A DNA stretch of 64,000 bases. Source: Cryptomeria japonica (lineage: Eukaryota; Streptophyta; Pinopsida; Cupressales; Cupressaceae). Where the stretch lies: NCBI RefSeq assembly GCF_030272615.1, contig NC_081415.1, positions 375,673,392-375,737,391 on the forward strand, written 5' to 3'. The translations under genes were made by a program, and so were the position numbers. The notes beneath the pieces are model-generated. The model searched no databases. It was not told the DNA's origin and saw only the letters and a program-made list of their open reading frames with translations. This document shows positions 61,201-63,902 of the stretch, in pieces. Within the stretch, counting starts at the first letter, position 1. Each line of letters starts with the position of its first letter.

Positions 61201-62066
61201 GTGAGTGGAGAATTTTTTATCTAGTCACAGATTTAACATGGTTCCTAACTTCCTATAGCATTTCCTCTTTCCATTTATGAATCAATGATTGATGTATTCA
61301 CTGGGTTATGTAGCTTTTCCCTTGTTTCTTCCGCATACGATCTATGTATTTGAAGGACTGGGTATGGCTGAACTATGTTTCTGCATTTTTGCACATCTTA
61401 GTTTATTATAAGAGAGAATATTTTTGCTCATAAAAAATGGAGTCAATGCCTTTCTCTGTTCTTCCTTTGAGTGAATCTTATCTTCTACATTTATTTTAAT
61501 TATGACCTGAAATATATCTGCTTTCTCTTATGCAGCTGAGTCTGTATCCGAATCTGAAGATTCTGATGAGGAGTACAAGTTTTGTTACATCTGCGACGGT
61601 GAAGATGTGGGATAAAGCATTCATATATTCTTGTTTTAATATGTACAGTAAGAATATAATTTTAGTAGCTCCAATTCTAAGTGTACTAATGAATTTAATT
61701 ATTTCCTCTTGAGAAACAGAGTCCACAAAAGCTTCTTTGTTGTTCCTTTTGTGGCAATTTAGTGCATCCTGCTTGTGTAAGTACTCCAGAAATAGAGTCA
61801 CAAGAAGGAAATTGGTCATGTCTTGAATGCAAGAAACGGGCTGAGCAGACTCGGGCATACAATGCAGGATTATGGAAGAGGTGAAATATATTTAACAAGG
61901 GTGTAAGTTGCAAGTATTTGTGGTTTTATATATTATGGAGAGAATAAACATACTGTAATGCCATTCCTGCAGGTATGAGACTGCAAAACAGAGACAAAAT
62001 GAAATTTTTGAAGCAATTCGTAAACTAGACCTTCCTATAAATCCATTGGATGACATCATTAACCAG
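3896..62066 (+). CDS. FGT1: FORGETTER1 / strawberry notch (SBNO) homologue, 5' 17 exons; 3' end outside window
   Basis: Seen: 17 exons with GT-AG junctions join into one open frame of 2232 nt (744 codons), listed exon by exon below. Domains: LSD1-type zinc finger 1 (C11, C14, C29, C32), Leu-Pro linker (about 50-77), LSD1-type zinc finger 2 (C88, C91, C106, C109), strawberry-notch AAA/helicase-like domain from about 150 with Walker [12 protein letters not shown] (K237), DECH box (342-345) and SAT motif (381-383), an acidic linker (about 630-649) and a PHD finger (C652, C655, C667, C670, H675, C678, C693, C696). The Arabidopsis protein is near 1300 residues, so roughly the last 40 percent lies beyond 64000. 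Known for the family: nuclear co-activator that acts with SWI/SNF and ISWI remodellers and sustains heat-induced transcription. Inference: functional here, because no stop or frameshift occurs. Introns 5, 8, 10 and 14 are 18448, 4001, 14201 and 16562 bp. Confidence 0.93.
4295..5346 (+). other. FGT1 intron 1, with (CT)n microsatellite at 4644-4666
   Basis: 1052 bp, phase 0. It contains an uninterrupted CT dinucleotide run at 4644-4666 followed by a short CA-rich run. No coding domain or transposon end is seen; the antisense frame 4273-4512 lacks a recognisable motif. Confidence 0.8.
5347..5412 (+). CDS. FGT1: FGT1 exon 2 (residues 134-155)
   Basis: 66 bp, phase 0 at both ends, between acceptor taatag and donor gtaagc. 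It encodes the acidic stretch [18 protein letters not shown], which aligns with the conserved E-rich segment ahead of the strawberry-notch domain. The GETF-DY phrase continues directly into exon 3. Confidence 0.92.
5598..5771 (+). CDS. FGT1: FGT1 exon 3 (residues 156-213)
   Basis: 174 bp, phase 0 at both ends, acceptor ctcag and donor gttaga. The product begins [20 protein letters not shown] and includes [12 protein letters not shown] and [14 protein letters not shown], all hallmark segments of the start of the strawberry-notch domain in plants. Introns on each side are 185 and 93 bp. Confidence 0.95.
5865..5995 (+). CDS. FGT1: FGT1 exon 4 (residues 214-257): Walker A
   Basis: 131 bp. The acceptor chosen is gcag at 5861-5864, because only this gives [15 protein letters not shown] in frame after exon 3; a competing aaaag nine bases upstream would shift the frame. 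It contains the nucleotide-binding loop [11 protein letters not shown] (K237) and [14 protein letters not shown]. It ends in phase 2 at donor gtgagt. Confidence 0.95.
6150..6226 (+). CDS. FGT1: FGT1 exon 5 (residues 257-283)
   Basis: 77 bp, acceptor ttcag, donor gtataa. It completes Leu257 and encodes [20 protein letters not shown] and ATCIE, the segment following Walker A in the family. It ends in phase 1 and is continued only 18.4 kb downstream in exon 6. Confidence 0.94.
6227..7026 (+). other. FGT1 intron 5, left part: no gene seen
   Basis: Unique-looking intronic DNA between exon 5 and the gypsy element. Short open frames at 6625-6861 and 6889-7083 carry no recognisable domain. The last five bases, gctag at 7022-7026, are the left target-site duplication of the gypsy element. 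Confidence 0.7.
7027..8216 (+). repeat. Gypsy 5' LTR
   Basis: 1190 bp, begins TGTGATGAGCCCAATAAAAT and ends AATATTTCA, followed by one base and then the primer-binding site. It contains a small hairpin, agccgac-ttgag-gtcggct at 7219-7237, which is kept in the other LTR. The frame 7338-7538 inside it is repeated in the 3' LTR and is not a gene. Confidence 0.9.
8218..8235 (+). other. Gypsy primer-binding site
   Basis: tggtatctgagcatcaat starts one base after the 5' LTR. It resembles the initiator-Met-tRNA primer-binding site TGGTATCAGAGC with one substitution. This position fixes the end of the LTR at 8216. Confidence 0.85.
8314..9442 (+). pseudogene. Gypsy gag, broken
   Basis: Pieces of a gag protein in two or more frames. 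The first (8405-8890) contains [11 protein letters not shown], the second (8965-9243) has the retrotransposon-gag capsid signature with [20 protein letters not shown] and [12 protein letters not shown] zinc knuckle, [14 protein letters not shown], follows at about 9366-9410. Stop codons near 8888 and 9241 and frame changes separate the pieces. Family role: capsid and RNA packaging. This copy cannot make it. Confidence 0.85.
9388..9795 (+). pseudogene. Gypsy aspartic protease region, truncated
   Basis: Open frame of 135 codons containing the retropepsin active-site motif DSGAT ([14 protein letters not shown]) and the downstream EVMKRLGL segment. The frame ends at a stop at 9793, short of the reverse transcriptase. 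In active relatives this would be part of one Pol polyprotein. The DSG triad itself is intact. Confidence 0.8.
10081..11451 (+). pseudogene. Gypsy reverse transcriptase and RNase H, broken
   Basis: Reverse transcriptase blocks occur in order: [63 protein letters not shown], then the active-site block at about 10616-10640. The expected pair of aspartates is reduced to one (FYDILVYS), which should abolish activity. KCEFG and [15 protein letters not shown] follow. The RNase H part (11032-11451) has [14 protein letters not shown] and ends [13 protein letters not shown]. Frameshifts occur near 10525, 10715 and 10960. Confidence 0.9.
11460..12041 (+). pseudogene. Gypsy integrase, broken, catalytic Glu lost
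   Basis: The zinc-binding HHCC region (about 11470-11645; [22 protein letters not shown]) is interrupted by stops. The catalytic core (11691-12041) has SMDFI and VSDKDIRF with the first two acidic residues in place. The third position, normally E in GQTE-VNK, reads G (codon ggg at 12018-12020). A stop follows at 12039. It is therefore inactive both by truncation and by a catalytic change. Confidence 0.88.
12255..12700 (+). pseudogene. Gypsy integrase C-terminus with GPY/F-type module and chromodomain
   Basis: The frame 12255-12542 holds the end of integrase ([36 protein letters not shown]), the usual GPY/F-like module. After a stop, another frame at about 12625-12690 reads [20 protein letters not shown], a chromodomain core. 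Family knowledge: this domain targets chromovirus insertion to marked chromatin. Confidence 0.82.
12743..12756 (+). other. Gypsy polypurine tract
   Basis: gaggatgggagaac, purine-rich, lies immediately before the 3' LTR start at 12757, where a polypurine tract primes plus-strand synthesis. Confidence 0.7.
12757..13919 (+). repeat. Gypsy 3' LTR
   Basis: 1163 bp, begins TGTAATGAGCC and ends AATATTTCA, collinear with the 5' LTR over its whole length but with many substitutions and several indels. The agccgac/gtcggct hairpin is retained near 12955. It is followed by gctgg, the right target-site duplication. Confidence 0.9.
13925..14517 (+). other. Intron 5 spacer: no gene seen
   Basis: About 590 bp between the gypsy element and the first family B LTR. 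The frame 14322-14522 has no recognisable domain and runs across the LTR boundary, so it is not considered a gene. Confidence 0.6.
15504..15763. repeat. About 199-bp tandem repeat inside LTR B1; second copy split by an insertion
   Basis: Copy 1 runs 15504-15702 and copy 2 starts at 15703 with the same gacatgaatagggag. Copy 2 breaks at gatat (15759-15763) and resumes at 23064 with gatatccaatgtgcctgcc. Copy 1 reads ctagatatccaatgtgcttg without a break, so it serves as the empty-site reference for the insertion between 15764 and 23063. Confidence 0.85.
16929..16991. repeat. Perfect 25-bp inverted repeat with 13-nt loop
   Basis: The left arm 16929-16953 (actctatccaaacatgttag...) is the exact reverse complement of the right arm 16967-16991, with a 13-nt loop. 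It ends eleven bases before the copia LTR and close to the right end of LTR B2. It could form a strong hairpin in RNA or a cruciform in DNA. Confidence 0.92.
17026..17066. repeat. Conserved hairpin in copia LTR U3
   Basis: Arms gggcggattccaa and ttggaatccgccc enclose a second, inner hairpin ttgcc-tta-ggcaa with a two-base bulge, giving an 18-bp interrupted stem. The 41-bp sequence is identical in the 3' LTR at 22221-22261 although the LTRs differ elsewhere by about 4 percent. Confidence 0.9.
17247..17254 (+). promoter_or_regulatory. Copia LTR TATA box
   Basis: TATAAATA in the middle of the LTR, preceded by aaagcgca; the same word occurs at 22443-22450 in the 3' LTR. It is the likely core promoter for element transcription in the same direction as FGT1. 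Confidence 0.65.
17862..17879 (+). other. Copia primer-binding site
   Basis: tggtatcaaagctctagg directly follows the 5' LTR. It matches the TGGTATCA-AGC type complementary to initiator Met tRNA, as is usual in plant copia elements. Confidence 0.85.
17947..21959 (+). pseudogene. Copia gag-pol polyprotein with two amber codons and one frameshift
   Basis: The first frame of 843 codons (17947-20478) starts [20 protein letters not shown] and holds gag (UBN2-like), a zinc knuckle [14 protein letters not shown], protease DSGAS (near 18838), the GAG-pre-integrase segment and an integrase core with D, D and E in place (HSDLCG, SDNGGEY, VAERKNR). It stops at tag 20476-20478 after MDEEY. Reverse transcriptase continues from 20509, shifts frame between about 20775 and 20825, and has an intact YVDD at 20988-20999. 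A second tag at 21282-21284 follows EYR. RNase H (21285-21959) keeps SDADWAG and AEYIAAS. Both stops fit a CAG-to-TAG change (inference). The lineage is not assigned. Confidence 0.93.
21960..22197 (+). other. Copia 3' untranslated region with short repeats and polypurine tract
   Basis: Two near-repeats of cctctg-gggcaatgtaaggtgg (about 21991 and 22054) and two of gcttgtgtgcaag-tggaagatta (about 22087 and 22131) precede the purine run aagagggag at 22189-22197, which abuts the 3' LTR and is the likely polypurine tract. Confidence 0.8.
22198..23057 (+). repeat. Copia 3' LTR
   Basis: 860 bp, same ends as the 5' LTR. Hand comparison shows about 36 differences including one single-base indel; only about four are transversions. 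It contains the hairpin at 22221-22261 and TATAAATA at 22443-22450. Confidence 0.95.
23403..24674 (+). other. FGT1 intron 5, right part: no gene seen
   Basis: AT-rich DNA from the end of LTR B1 to the acceptor aaacag of exon 6. The antisense frame 23443-23643 has no recognisable domain. Variants of aaacatgtc-cttg-tgtcc are repeated near 23675-23730. Confidence 0.7.
24675..24856 (+). CDS. FGT1: FGT1 exon 6 (residues 283-343), up to DE of the DECH box
   Basis: 182 bp, acceptor acag, donor gttata. It completes Val283 and encodes [38 protein letters not shown] and [19 protein letters not shown]. It ends exactly between E343 and C344, so the DECH (Walker B-type) motif is divided by intron 6. Reading on past 24856 gives only intron sequence. 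Confidence 0.95.
25099..25176 (+). CDS. FGT1: FGT1 exon 7 (residues 344-369)
   Basis: 78 bp, phase 0 at both ends, acceptor gtgcag, donor gtactg. It starts [20 protein letters not shown], completing the DECH box and the conserved KAKNL segment, and ends VLEIQ. Introns 6 and 7 are 242 and 196 bp. Confidence 0.95.
25373..25505 (+). CDS. FGT1: FGT1 exon 8 (residues 370-414): SAT motif
   Basis: 133 bp, acceptor ggcag, donor gtttgt, ends in phase 1. The product includes [20 protein letters not shown] and [19 protein letters not shown], with SAT at 381-383 as helicase motif III. The junction to exon 9 rebuilds the glycine of FLGAL. Confidence 0.94.
25506..26307 (+). other. FGT1 intron 8, left part, with an 86-bp tandem duplication
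   Basis: No gene seen. 26021-26106 and 26107-26192 are two similar units with period 86 (tgatctggaaaccat-aataac ... agcagagaacaaggtagac) and a few mismatches. The antisense frame 25621-25806 has no recognisable domain. Confidence 0.7.
26308..26500 (+). repeat. Family A LTR, 5' tip only (copy A-d)
   Basis: Begins TGTTGTGATGGAATCACACA and CGCCCCATTACAAATGGGGA, then matches the start of the long LTR at 47597 through tctctaagactcagaaatta and gtcaagtt-tgtgaaatttgg. It includes the 7-bp hairpin at 26331-26347. Homology stops at about 26500, where copia-derived sequence begins. Confidence 0.8.
26500..27945 (+). pseudogene. Internal copia fragment (GAG-pre-integrase and integrase), no LTRs
   Basis: Closely similar to 19022-20440 of the copia element in intron 5. 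It begins in the stretch [18 protein letters not shown], passes the HHCC region ([29 protein letters not shown]) and the integrase core ([23 protein letters not shown]) and ends soon after [18 protein letters not shown] frame change occurs at about 26940. In SDNGGGY the residue after GG is G rather than E, but the catalytic D and the later E remain. It has no protease, reverse transcriptase, LTR or target-site duplication, so it is a captured or truncated piece. Confidence 0.88.
27946..29506 (+). other. FGT1 intron 8, right part: no gene seen
   Basis: Begins with a strongly AT-rich tract (about 28030-28160, atatttatttatat-like) and ends at the acceptor atacag of exon 9. Frames at 28253-28435 and 28432-28629 on the minus strand lack recognisable domains. 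Confidence 0.65.
29507..29567 (+). CDS. FGT1: FGT1 exon 9 (residues 414-434)
   Basis: 61 bp, the smallest exon, acceptor atacag, donor gtaagc. It encodes [20 protein letters not shown], a highly conserved strawberry-notch segment, and ends in phase 2. Intron 9 is only 69 bp. Confidence 0.93.
29637..29718 (+). CDS. FGT1: FGT1 exon 10 (residues 434-461)
   Basis: 82 bp, acceptor tatag, donor gtatgt. It completes Arg434 and encodes [20 protein letters not shown] then PLDPSMM, phase 0 at the end. It is followed by the 14.2-kb intron 10. Confidence 0.94.
29916..31665 (-). mobile_element. Family B LTR B3, inverted relative to B1
   Basis: Starts TGTAATGTGCCCC and ends GGGGACATTACA (+ strand). Inside, cccaagagc-gat...ggccccagtgg-aggcaacatgga occurs twice (from 30221 and 30409, period 188). 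It is the reverse complement of the 199-bp tandem repeat in LTR B1, so both LTRs carry the same internal duplication in opposite orientation. Flanks taaga and ttctc do not match, so the boundaries or the insertion history remain uncertain. Frames inside (30356-30617, 30663-31220) have no known domain. Confidence 0.6.
31666..32302 (+). repeat. TGATTGAT-rich low-complexity tract
   Basis: From about 31670 to 32030 the sequence is a cryptic simple repeat built on tgattga, gatgattga and gaatgatt. Overlapping frames (31855-32299) reflect the low complexity plus a small sgsap-like repeat (accaccttt-cat-gagtc) near 32055-32125. No gene assigned. Confidence 0.6.
33142..33149 (-). promoter_or_regulatory. 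TATA box of LTR A-a
   Basis: TATAAAAG read on the minus strand, about 850 bp from the LTR 3' end. The equivalent box is found in copies A-b (47007-47014), A-c (50247-50254) and A-g (58181-58188), so the U3/R border can be placed in each. Confidence 0.6.
34066..34284. promoter_or_regulatory. Cluster of TTCTAGAA palindromes resembling heat-shock elements
   Basis: Exact ttctagaa at 34066-34073, 34087-34094, 34155-34162 and 34277-34284, plus gaagcttc at 34231-34238. TTCnnGAA and GAAnnTTC are the paired units of heat-shock elements; the third unit expected in a full element is imperfect in each case. They lie in the U3 part of LTR A-a. Copy A-c keeps one at 48642-48649. Function is inferred only. 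Confidence 0.45.
35895..37029. repeat. Spacer with a cluster of imperfect hairpin repeats
   Basis: No gene seen. From about 36500 to 36840 the motif acttgtaatcgggtc...gaccc/gcccaat-acaagtg recurs four or more times, several as inverted repeats. The best is 36735-36773, with 17-nt arms (two mismatches) around ctaga; another is gggtc-gtaga-gaccc. The rest (35895-36500, 36840-37029) is unassigned. The frame 36217-36528 on the minus strand has no recognisable domain. Confidence 0.6.
37030..40110 (+). pseudogene. Decayed Ty1/copia gag-pol, second lineage, 5' truncated
   Basis: Remains in order: GAG-pre-integrase and HHCC ([17 protein letters not shown], 37385 on), integrase core ([20 protein letters not shown] near 37840, then [10 protein letters not shown]), reverse transcriptase ([61 protein letters not shown] near 39090) and RNase H ([29 protein letters not shown]). 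At least ten stops or frameshifts occur, including a 71-bp tandem duplication at 37588-37729, and the integrase Glu in VAERKN reads G. The sequence is distinct from the copia at 17003 and resembles Tnt1/Tork-type elements (tentative). No gag, protease or 5' LTR is found. Confidence 0.88.
37588..37729 (+). repeat. 71-bp tandem duplication inside the decayed integrase
   Basis: Units 37588-37658 and 37659-37729 (gtcttgttaatgttcctttg...) differ at one position. As 71 is not a multiple of three it shifts the integrase frame; it must have arisen after the element stopped being mobile. Confidence 0.92.
40111..40981 (+). repeat. 3' LTR of the decayed copia, with polypurine tract
   Basis: The purine run agtgggagag (40111-40120) is followed by TGTTGCGATTAAGG at 40121. 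A TATA-like word, TATAAAAGG, lies near 40686. A plausible end is TTTCTAACA at 40981, giving about 861 bp; this end is a guess since no partner LTR or duplicated flank was found. Confidence 0.6.
40982..41580 (+). other. Intron 10 spacer: no gene seen
   Basis: About 600 bp between the copia LTR and the hAT remnant, with no recognisable domain, terminal repeat or RNA gene. Confidence 0.5.
41581..42800 (+). pseudogene. hAT-superfamily transposase remnant (DUF659 plus dimerisation domain)
   Basis: Translated pieces in several frames resemble plant hAT transposases. DUF659-like segment: [18 protein letters not shown] (near 41760-41815), [15 protein letters not shown] (near 41930), and [20 protein letters not shown] (near 42033-42090). 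The best piece is 42407-42934, with [11 protein letters not shown] and the C-terminal dimerisation signature [15 protein letters not shown]...[18 protein letters not shown] then [12 protein letters not shown]. Frameshifts and stops abound, and a 35-bp tandem duplication (42234-42303) adds another. BED finger and terminal inverted repeats were not found. It is dead and is the only DNA transposon recognised here. Confidence 0.82.
42801..43919 (+). other. FGT1 intron 10, right part, with a 35-bp tandem duplication
   Basis: No gene seen. 43714-43748 and 43749-43783 are identical units (ccatttcttatgtgtttc...), with a partial third copy. The intron ends at the acceptor attgcag of exon 11. Frames 42997-43246 and 43211-43447 carry no known domain. 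Confidence 0.7.
43920..44060 (+). CDS. FGT1: FGT1 exon 11 (residues 462-508)
   Basis: 141 bp, phase 0 at both ends, acceptor ttgcag, donor gtatta. It encodes [18 protein letters not shown], a more variable middle, and [12 protein letters not shown], the conserved end that continues as RFFRHMC in exon 12. Confidence 0.95.
44179..44322 (+). CDS. FGT1: FGT1 exon 12 (residues 509-556)
   Basis: 144 bp, phase 0 at both ends, acceptor gctag, donor gtatgt. It encodes [20 protein letters not shown] and [20 protein letters not shown], the strongly conserved [13 protein letters not shown] block of the family. Confidence 0.96.
44536..44635 (+). CDS. FGT1: FGT1 exon 13 (residues 557-590)
   Basis: 100 bp, acceptor cttag, donor gtgaac, ends in phase 1. 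It encodes [20 protein letters not shown] then [27 protein letters not shown] is a family hallmark. Confidence 0.95.
44836..44973 (+). CDS. FGT1: FGT1 exon 14 (residues 590-636): basic linker
   Basis: 138 bp, acceptor acag, donor gtgagt, phase 1 at the end. It encodes [20 protein letters not shown] and [20 protein letters not shown], a basic segment that may act as a nuclear localisation signal, turning acidic toward the PHD finger. It is less conserved than its neighbours, so its frame rests on phase fit at both junctions. Another + strand frame, 44740-45000, is a shadow. Confidence 0.88.
44974..46232 (+). other. FGT1 intron 14, left part: no gene seen
   Basis: About 1.26 kb with no recognised domain or repeat end, running from the exon 14 donor to the target-site duplication catac (46228-46232) of LTR A-b. 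Confidence 0.65.
46233..47394 (-). mobile_element. Family A solo LTR, 1.16 kb, minus orientation (copy A-b)
   Basis: + strand ends TGTCGACGTAGC (46233) and GTGCACAACA (47394), with a perfect target-site duplication catac at 46228-46232 and 47395-47399. On the minus strand it starts TGTTGTGCACATTGC and keeps the 7-bp hairpin (47356-47372) and TATAAAAG (47007-47014). The part downstream of the TATA box matches other A copies (tatcctctcttgag, ctcaaggtt, cacaagggga). U3 is only about 380 bp, against about 2.7 kb in copies A-a and A-c. It has no coding sequence and is separated from A-c by 202 bp. Confidence 0.85.
47597..50802 (+). mobile_element. Family A solo LTR, 3.2 kb, plus orientation (copy A-c)
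   Basis: 3206 bp from TGTTGTGATGTTTTCACACA to ACAAAACACACCAACA. Perfect target-site duplication ggtag at 47592-47596 and 50803-50807. The hairpin is at 47620-47636 and TATATAAA at 50247-50254. U3 is built from short degenerate arrays: aaaattccttg units (48160-48280) and agtctgatttt/cagacttt units (49140-49560). No coding domain is found; all frames are short. The palindrome aaccctaattagggtt at 50167-50182 lies about 65 bp before the TATA box and recurs in copy A-g. A poly(T) run lies near 50468-50485. Confidence 0.88.
50247..50254 (+). promoter_or_regulatory. TATA box of LTR A-c
   Basis: TATATAAA, preceded by ggggtgct and about 65 bp after a telo-box-like palindrome; the same arrangement is seen in copy A-g at 58101-58188. 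Confidence 0.6.
50808..51945 (+). other. Intron 14 spacer: no gene seen
   Basis: 1.1 kb between LTR A-c and the next family A fragment. The frame 51773-52033 overlaps the fragment and has no known domain. Confidence 0.55.
51946..52505 (-). repeat. Family A LTR fragment, minus orientation (copy A-e)
   Basis: + strand start TGTTGATGTGTTTTTTATGC followed by aacacaaaataaaatac and tatcttgatcaaaatcctcc. It is collinear with the 3' ends of copies A-a and A-g through tagggtttaggaagctactc and the caatttacaatcag block. Homology fades at about 52505, before any TATA box, so the U3 part is missing. No target-site duplication can be tested. Confidence 0.75.
52506..53448 (+). other. Intron 14 spacer, unassigned
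   Basis: Contains a TATA-like word (ttataaaaagg near 52556) and short frames (52569-52751, 52786-53061) with no recognisable domain. It may be the downstream part of another unrecognised LTR, but no TG...CA pair with a duplicated flank could be set. Confidence 0.4.
53449..54973. mobile_element. Family B solo LTR B4
   Basis: 1525 bp, starts TGTAATGTCCCC and ends GGGGACATTACA, an exact 12-bp terminal inverted repeat, with a perfect target-site duplication ttgag at 53444-53448 and 54974-54978. No coding domain; the frame 53873-54237 has none. Its interior resembles B1 and B3 only weakly. The exact duplication shows the boundaries are right. Confidence 0.85.
54974..55294 (+). other. Intron 14 spacer: no gene seen
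   Basis: About 320 bp with a t-rich tract (55200-55250). The antisense frame 54944-55180 crosses the LTR end and is not a gene. Confidence 0.6.
55295..57100 (-). repeat. Family A LTR, minus orientation, split by an insertion (copy A-f)
   Basis: + strand start TGTTGATGGGTGTTTTATGA with atgccaaagacactttatcc and tctctt, then interrupted at tgatg (55442-55446) by LTR B5. It resumes at 56589 with tgtgctggtaatcc-agggggacttac and aaaaggttaagaagttctaa, and includes a minus-strand TATAAAG at 57016-57022. Its U3 end is not seen: somewhere between 57022 and about 57600 it meets the plus-oriented copy A-g. The right coordinate is approximate. Confidence 0.65.
55447..56583 (+). mobile_element. LTR B5 nested in LTR A-f
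   Basis: 1137 bp from TGTAATATCCCC to CTCGTTTGGCA, with a perfect target-site duplication tgatg at 55442-55446 and 56584-56588. On both sides the interrupted LTR A-f lines up again. No coding domain is found; frames at 55732-56254 overlap on both strands and look random. The start resembles family B, the end does not, so membership is tentative. Confidence 0.8.
57100..59009 (+). repeat. Family A LTR, plus orientation, 5' truncated (copy A-g)
   Basis: It ends AAAAAACACATCAACA at 59009. TATATAAG is at 58181-58188, preceded by aaaccctaattagggtttta at 58101-58120, as in copy A-c. The region after the TATA box matches the reverse complement of copies A-a and A-e (cctaaaccctcctcctttt, attgatatgcattgccttga). 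The hairpin-bearing 5' tip is absent; the left border is between 57022 and about 57600. Copies A-f and A-g meet U3 to U3. Confidence 0.68.
59010..61535 (+). other. FGT1 intron 14, right part: no gene seen
   Basis: 2.5 kb of AT-rich DNA up to the acceptor atgcag of exon 15. Frames at 59057-59281, 60092-60304 and 60356-60562 show no recognised domain. Confidence 0.65.
61536..61606 (+). CDS. FGT1: FGT1 exon 15 (residues 636-659): acidic linker and first half of PHD finger
   Basis: 71 bp, acceptor atgcag. It encodes [20 protein letters not shown] then DGED; C652 and C655 are the first two zinc ligands. The donor gtggga is weak but is the only one that joins exon 16 in phase 0 and gives a normal spacing to the next cysteines. 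Confidence 0.88.
61720..61880 (+). CDS. FGT1: FGT1 exon 16 (residues 660-713): rest of PHD finger
   Basis: 161 bp, acceptor aaacag, donor gtgaaa, phase 2 at the end. It encodes [16 protein letters not shown] and [20 protein letters not shown], providing C667, C670, H675, C678, C693 and C696, so the C4HC3 set is complete. Family knowledge: the PHD finger of FGT1 is linked to reading chromatin state. Antisense frames at 61496-61913 are shadows. Confidence 0.94.
61973..62066 (+). CDS. FGT1: FGT1 exon 17 (residues 713-744), last exon in the window
   Basis: 94 bp, acceptor ctgcag, donor gtaaaa, phase 0 at the end. It encodes [20 protein letters not shown] and [11 protein letters not shown]; the NPLDDI-DQ phrase is a family hallmark at the start of the C-terminal helicase part, which must continue beyond 64000. 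Confidence 0.94.
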
Positions 62067-63902
62067 GTAAAACACTCTTTCTTGCAACTGGATTACAGAT
62101 TTTGTAATGTGAGGTGATTTACTAATGTTATGGTATAGAATAAAGAAATATTAGTCATATGCATATGCTCATTGAATGTAAGTTTTTGAATGGTTTGAAG
62201 ATATTTACTTTGATATTCCTTAGTTTACTCCTAAAACTTGTAAATGATAAAGTCACATTTTTAATTTGCTAGCAAATTGTCATTTACACATTGGATTCTA
62301 TGCGAACTACACATTGAATGGTTTTCTTCTTTTTAAATTAGTGGGCTGGGAGTAATTTGTTTGACTGTCTGGTGCCTATTTTGGGAAAATAGAGTCATCA
62401 AACATATCTACCAAAATGTCTTTACAACTCTTCTAGTGCCTTCAAACATACAGCATCGCCTTACAAAACTAATAGATGCATTCCATAAGAGAGCAGTAAG
62501 AGCAAAATAATGCCTGATTGTGGACACAGTGGATTAGATTGAATTGGATACTACATCAAAAAATTGTACATATGATGCCTTACTTATAAAGACAAGGTTG
62601 ATAAGTTGGATTAGAAAAGATTTTGATACGTGTCTTAATCTTATACAATGTTACAACTAACATGATAAATATTAAATGAGCTAGGACTAAAGAATTAAAT
62701 GCCAAAAGATAAAATAAGATCTAATTGACAATTAAGACTTTTAGGAAGATTTGTAGAACCTAAGTAAGCATGACATGTTATTAGGATCCACTAGTGAACT
62801 AACAAGGTGAAATATCTTATTGAAACCAACACCCCTCCTTAAGTGCAGCTTAGTGAGTAGTTTGACAAGTATGCAAATGATGAAAAAATGAAGATTATGG
62901 GTCTCAACTACTAGGCCATATTAGGTAGTGATTCAATGCAATCTCACACAAATAGAGAAAAGGAGAAAACCCAAAAGGACAATTCCTCTCCAAAAGAGAG
63001 AAAAGATACAAATATCAACAAGTGATAGTGACAAATGGAGAACTCAATAATACCCTTGAGCACTATATTCATTACAAGGATATAATCAATTACCTCTCCA
63101 TAGGAAAGAAGGAGAGAGATTATGTAGCCTCCCCACAATGTGAAATCTCTTGTAGAAATGGCAAACGCTTGAAGACAAAACATGATTCAATGCCTACAAA
63201 CAACATTTCTTCTTTTGGCAAGAAGCTAGAACAAGTACAAATGCAGGAATGCTTTGCATTCGAGATAGGAATTGGTCTGGAGAAGAATCCAATTGTATGA
63301 AGATAGTTTCTTTGAAATTTGCTTATGTGTTGCAAAGTCCTTGGTAGATGATGATGCCACAATCAAATCAAGTATATGTGCAATCAAGATTGAAGGTGAA
63401 ACCAAGATCAAGTGCTAATTGATGTTGAACTAGATCCAAAGACAAAGATGATGTCATAAAAGTTGTGCCATGATTGTCATCAAATAGGAGAGATAACCCC
63501 TCAAATCGCTCTTCCAAATCTAAAATGTGGGACTCCACAAACAAGTCTAAAATACCCATCAAGTAATCATTTCATAACAATGAATCTAAATGACTATGAT
63601 TTACCTACTGCAAAGAATCATTTGAAGATCTCAATGAATCAGAAACAAAAGATGGACATGTCAATTGGAGAGGTGGTAGTTGCAGAAGAGGTCTCTTGAT
63701 CATCAAGACGATCAAGAGTTGTGTCATATTCAAGGTCCTCTAAGATACCATCATCAAAGGGTAATTATCAGCATCATCAAGTGGAATGAGGCAAGTTGAT
63801 GTAGGATAATCTGGGAATGGAGGATTGTAGATCTCCATACTTCTCCAAAATCTAGGTTCAAACCTTGTGGGCACTTGATTCAGGAGATATGATTGTAGGT
63901 CT
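62067..63902 (+). other. FGT1 intron 17, left part: no gene seen
   Basis: 1.8 kb without a recognised coding domain. The frames 62944-63183, 63022-63300, 63120-63411 and 63463-63699 overlap on both strands and carry no known motif. A stretch around 62830-62930 (cccctccttaagtgcagc) has the look of retroelement non-coding DNA but cannot be assigned. Confidence 0.55.

Noticed and set aside
62830-63700. Possible retroelement internal region in intron 17
   Set aside because: The DNA has a retroelement-like look but no domain, primer site or LTR pair could be shown.
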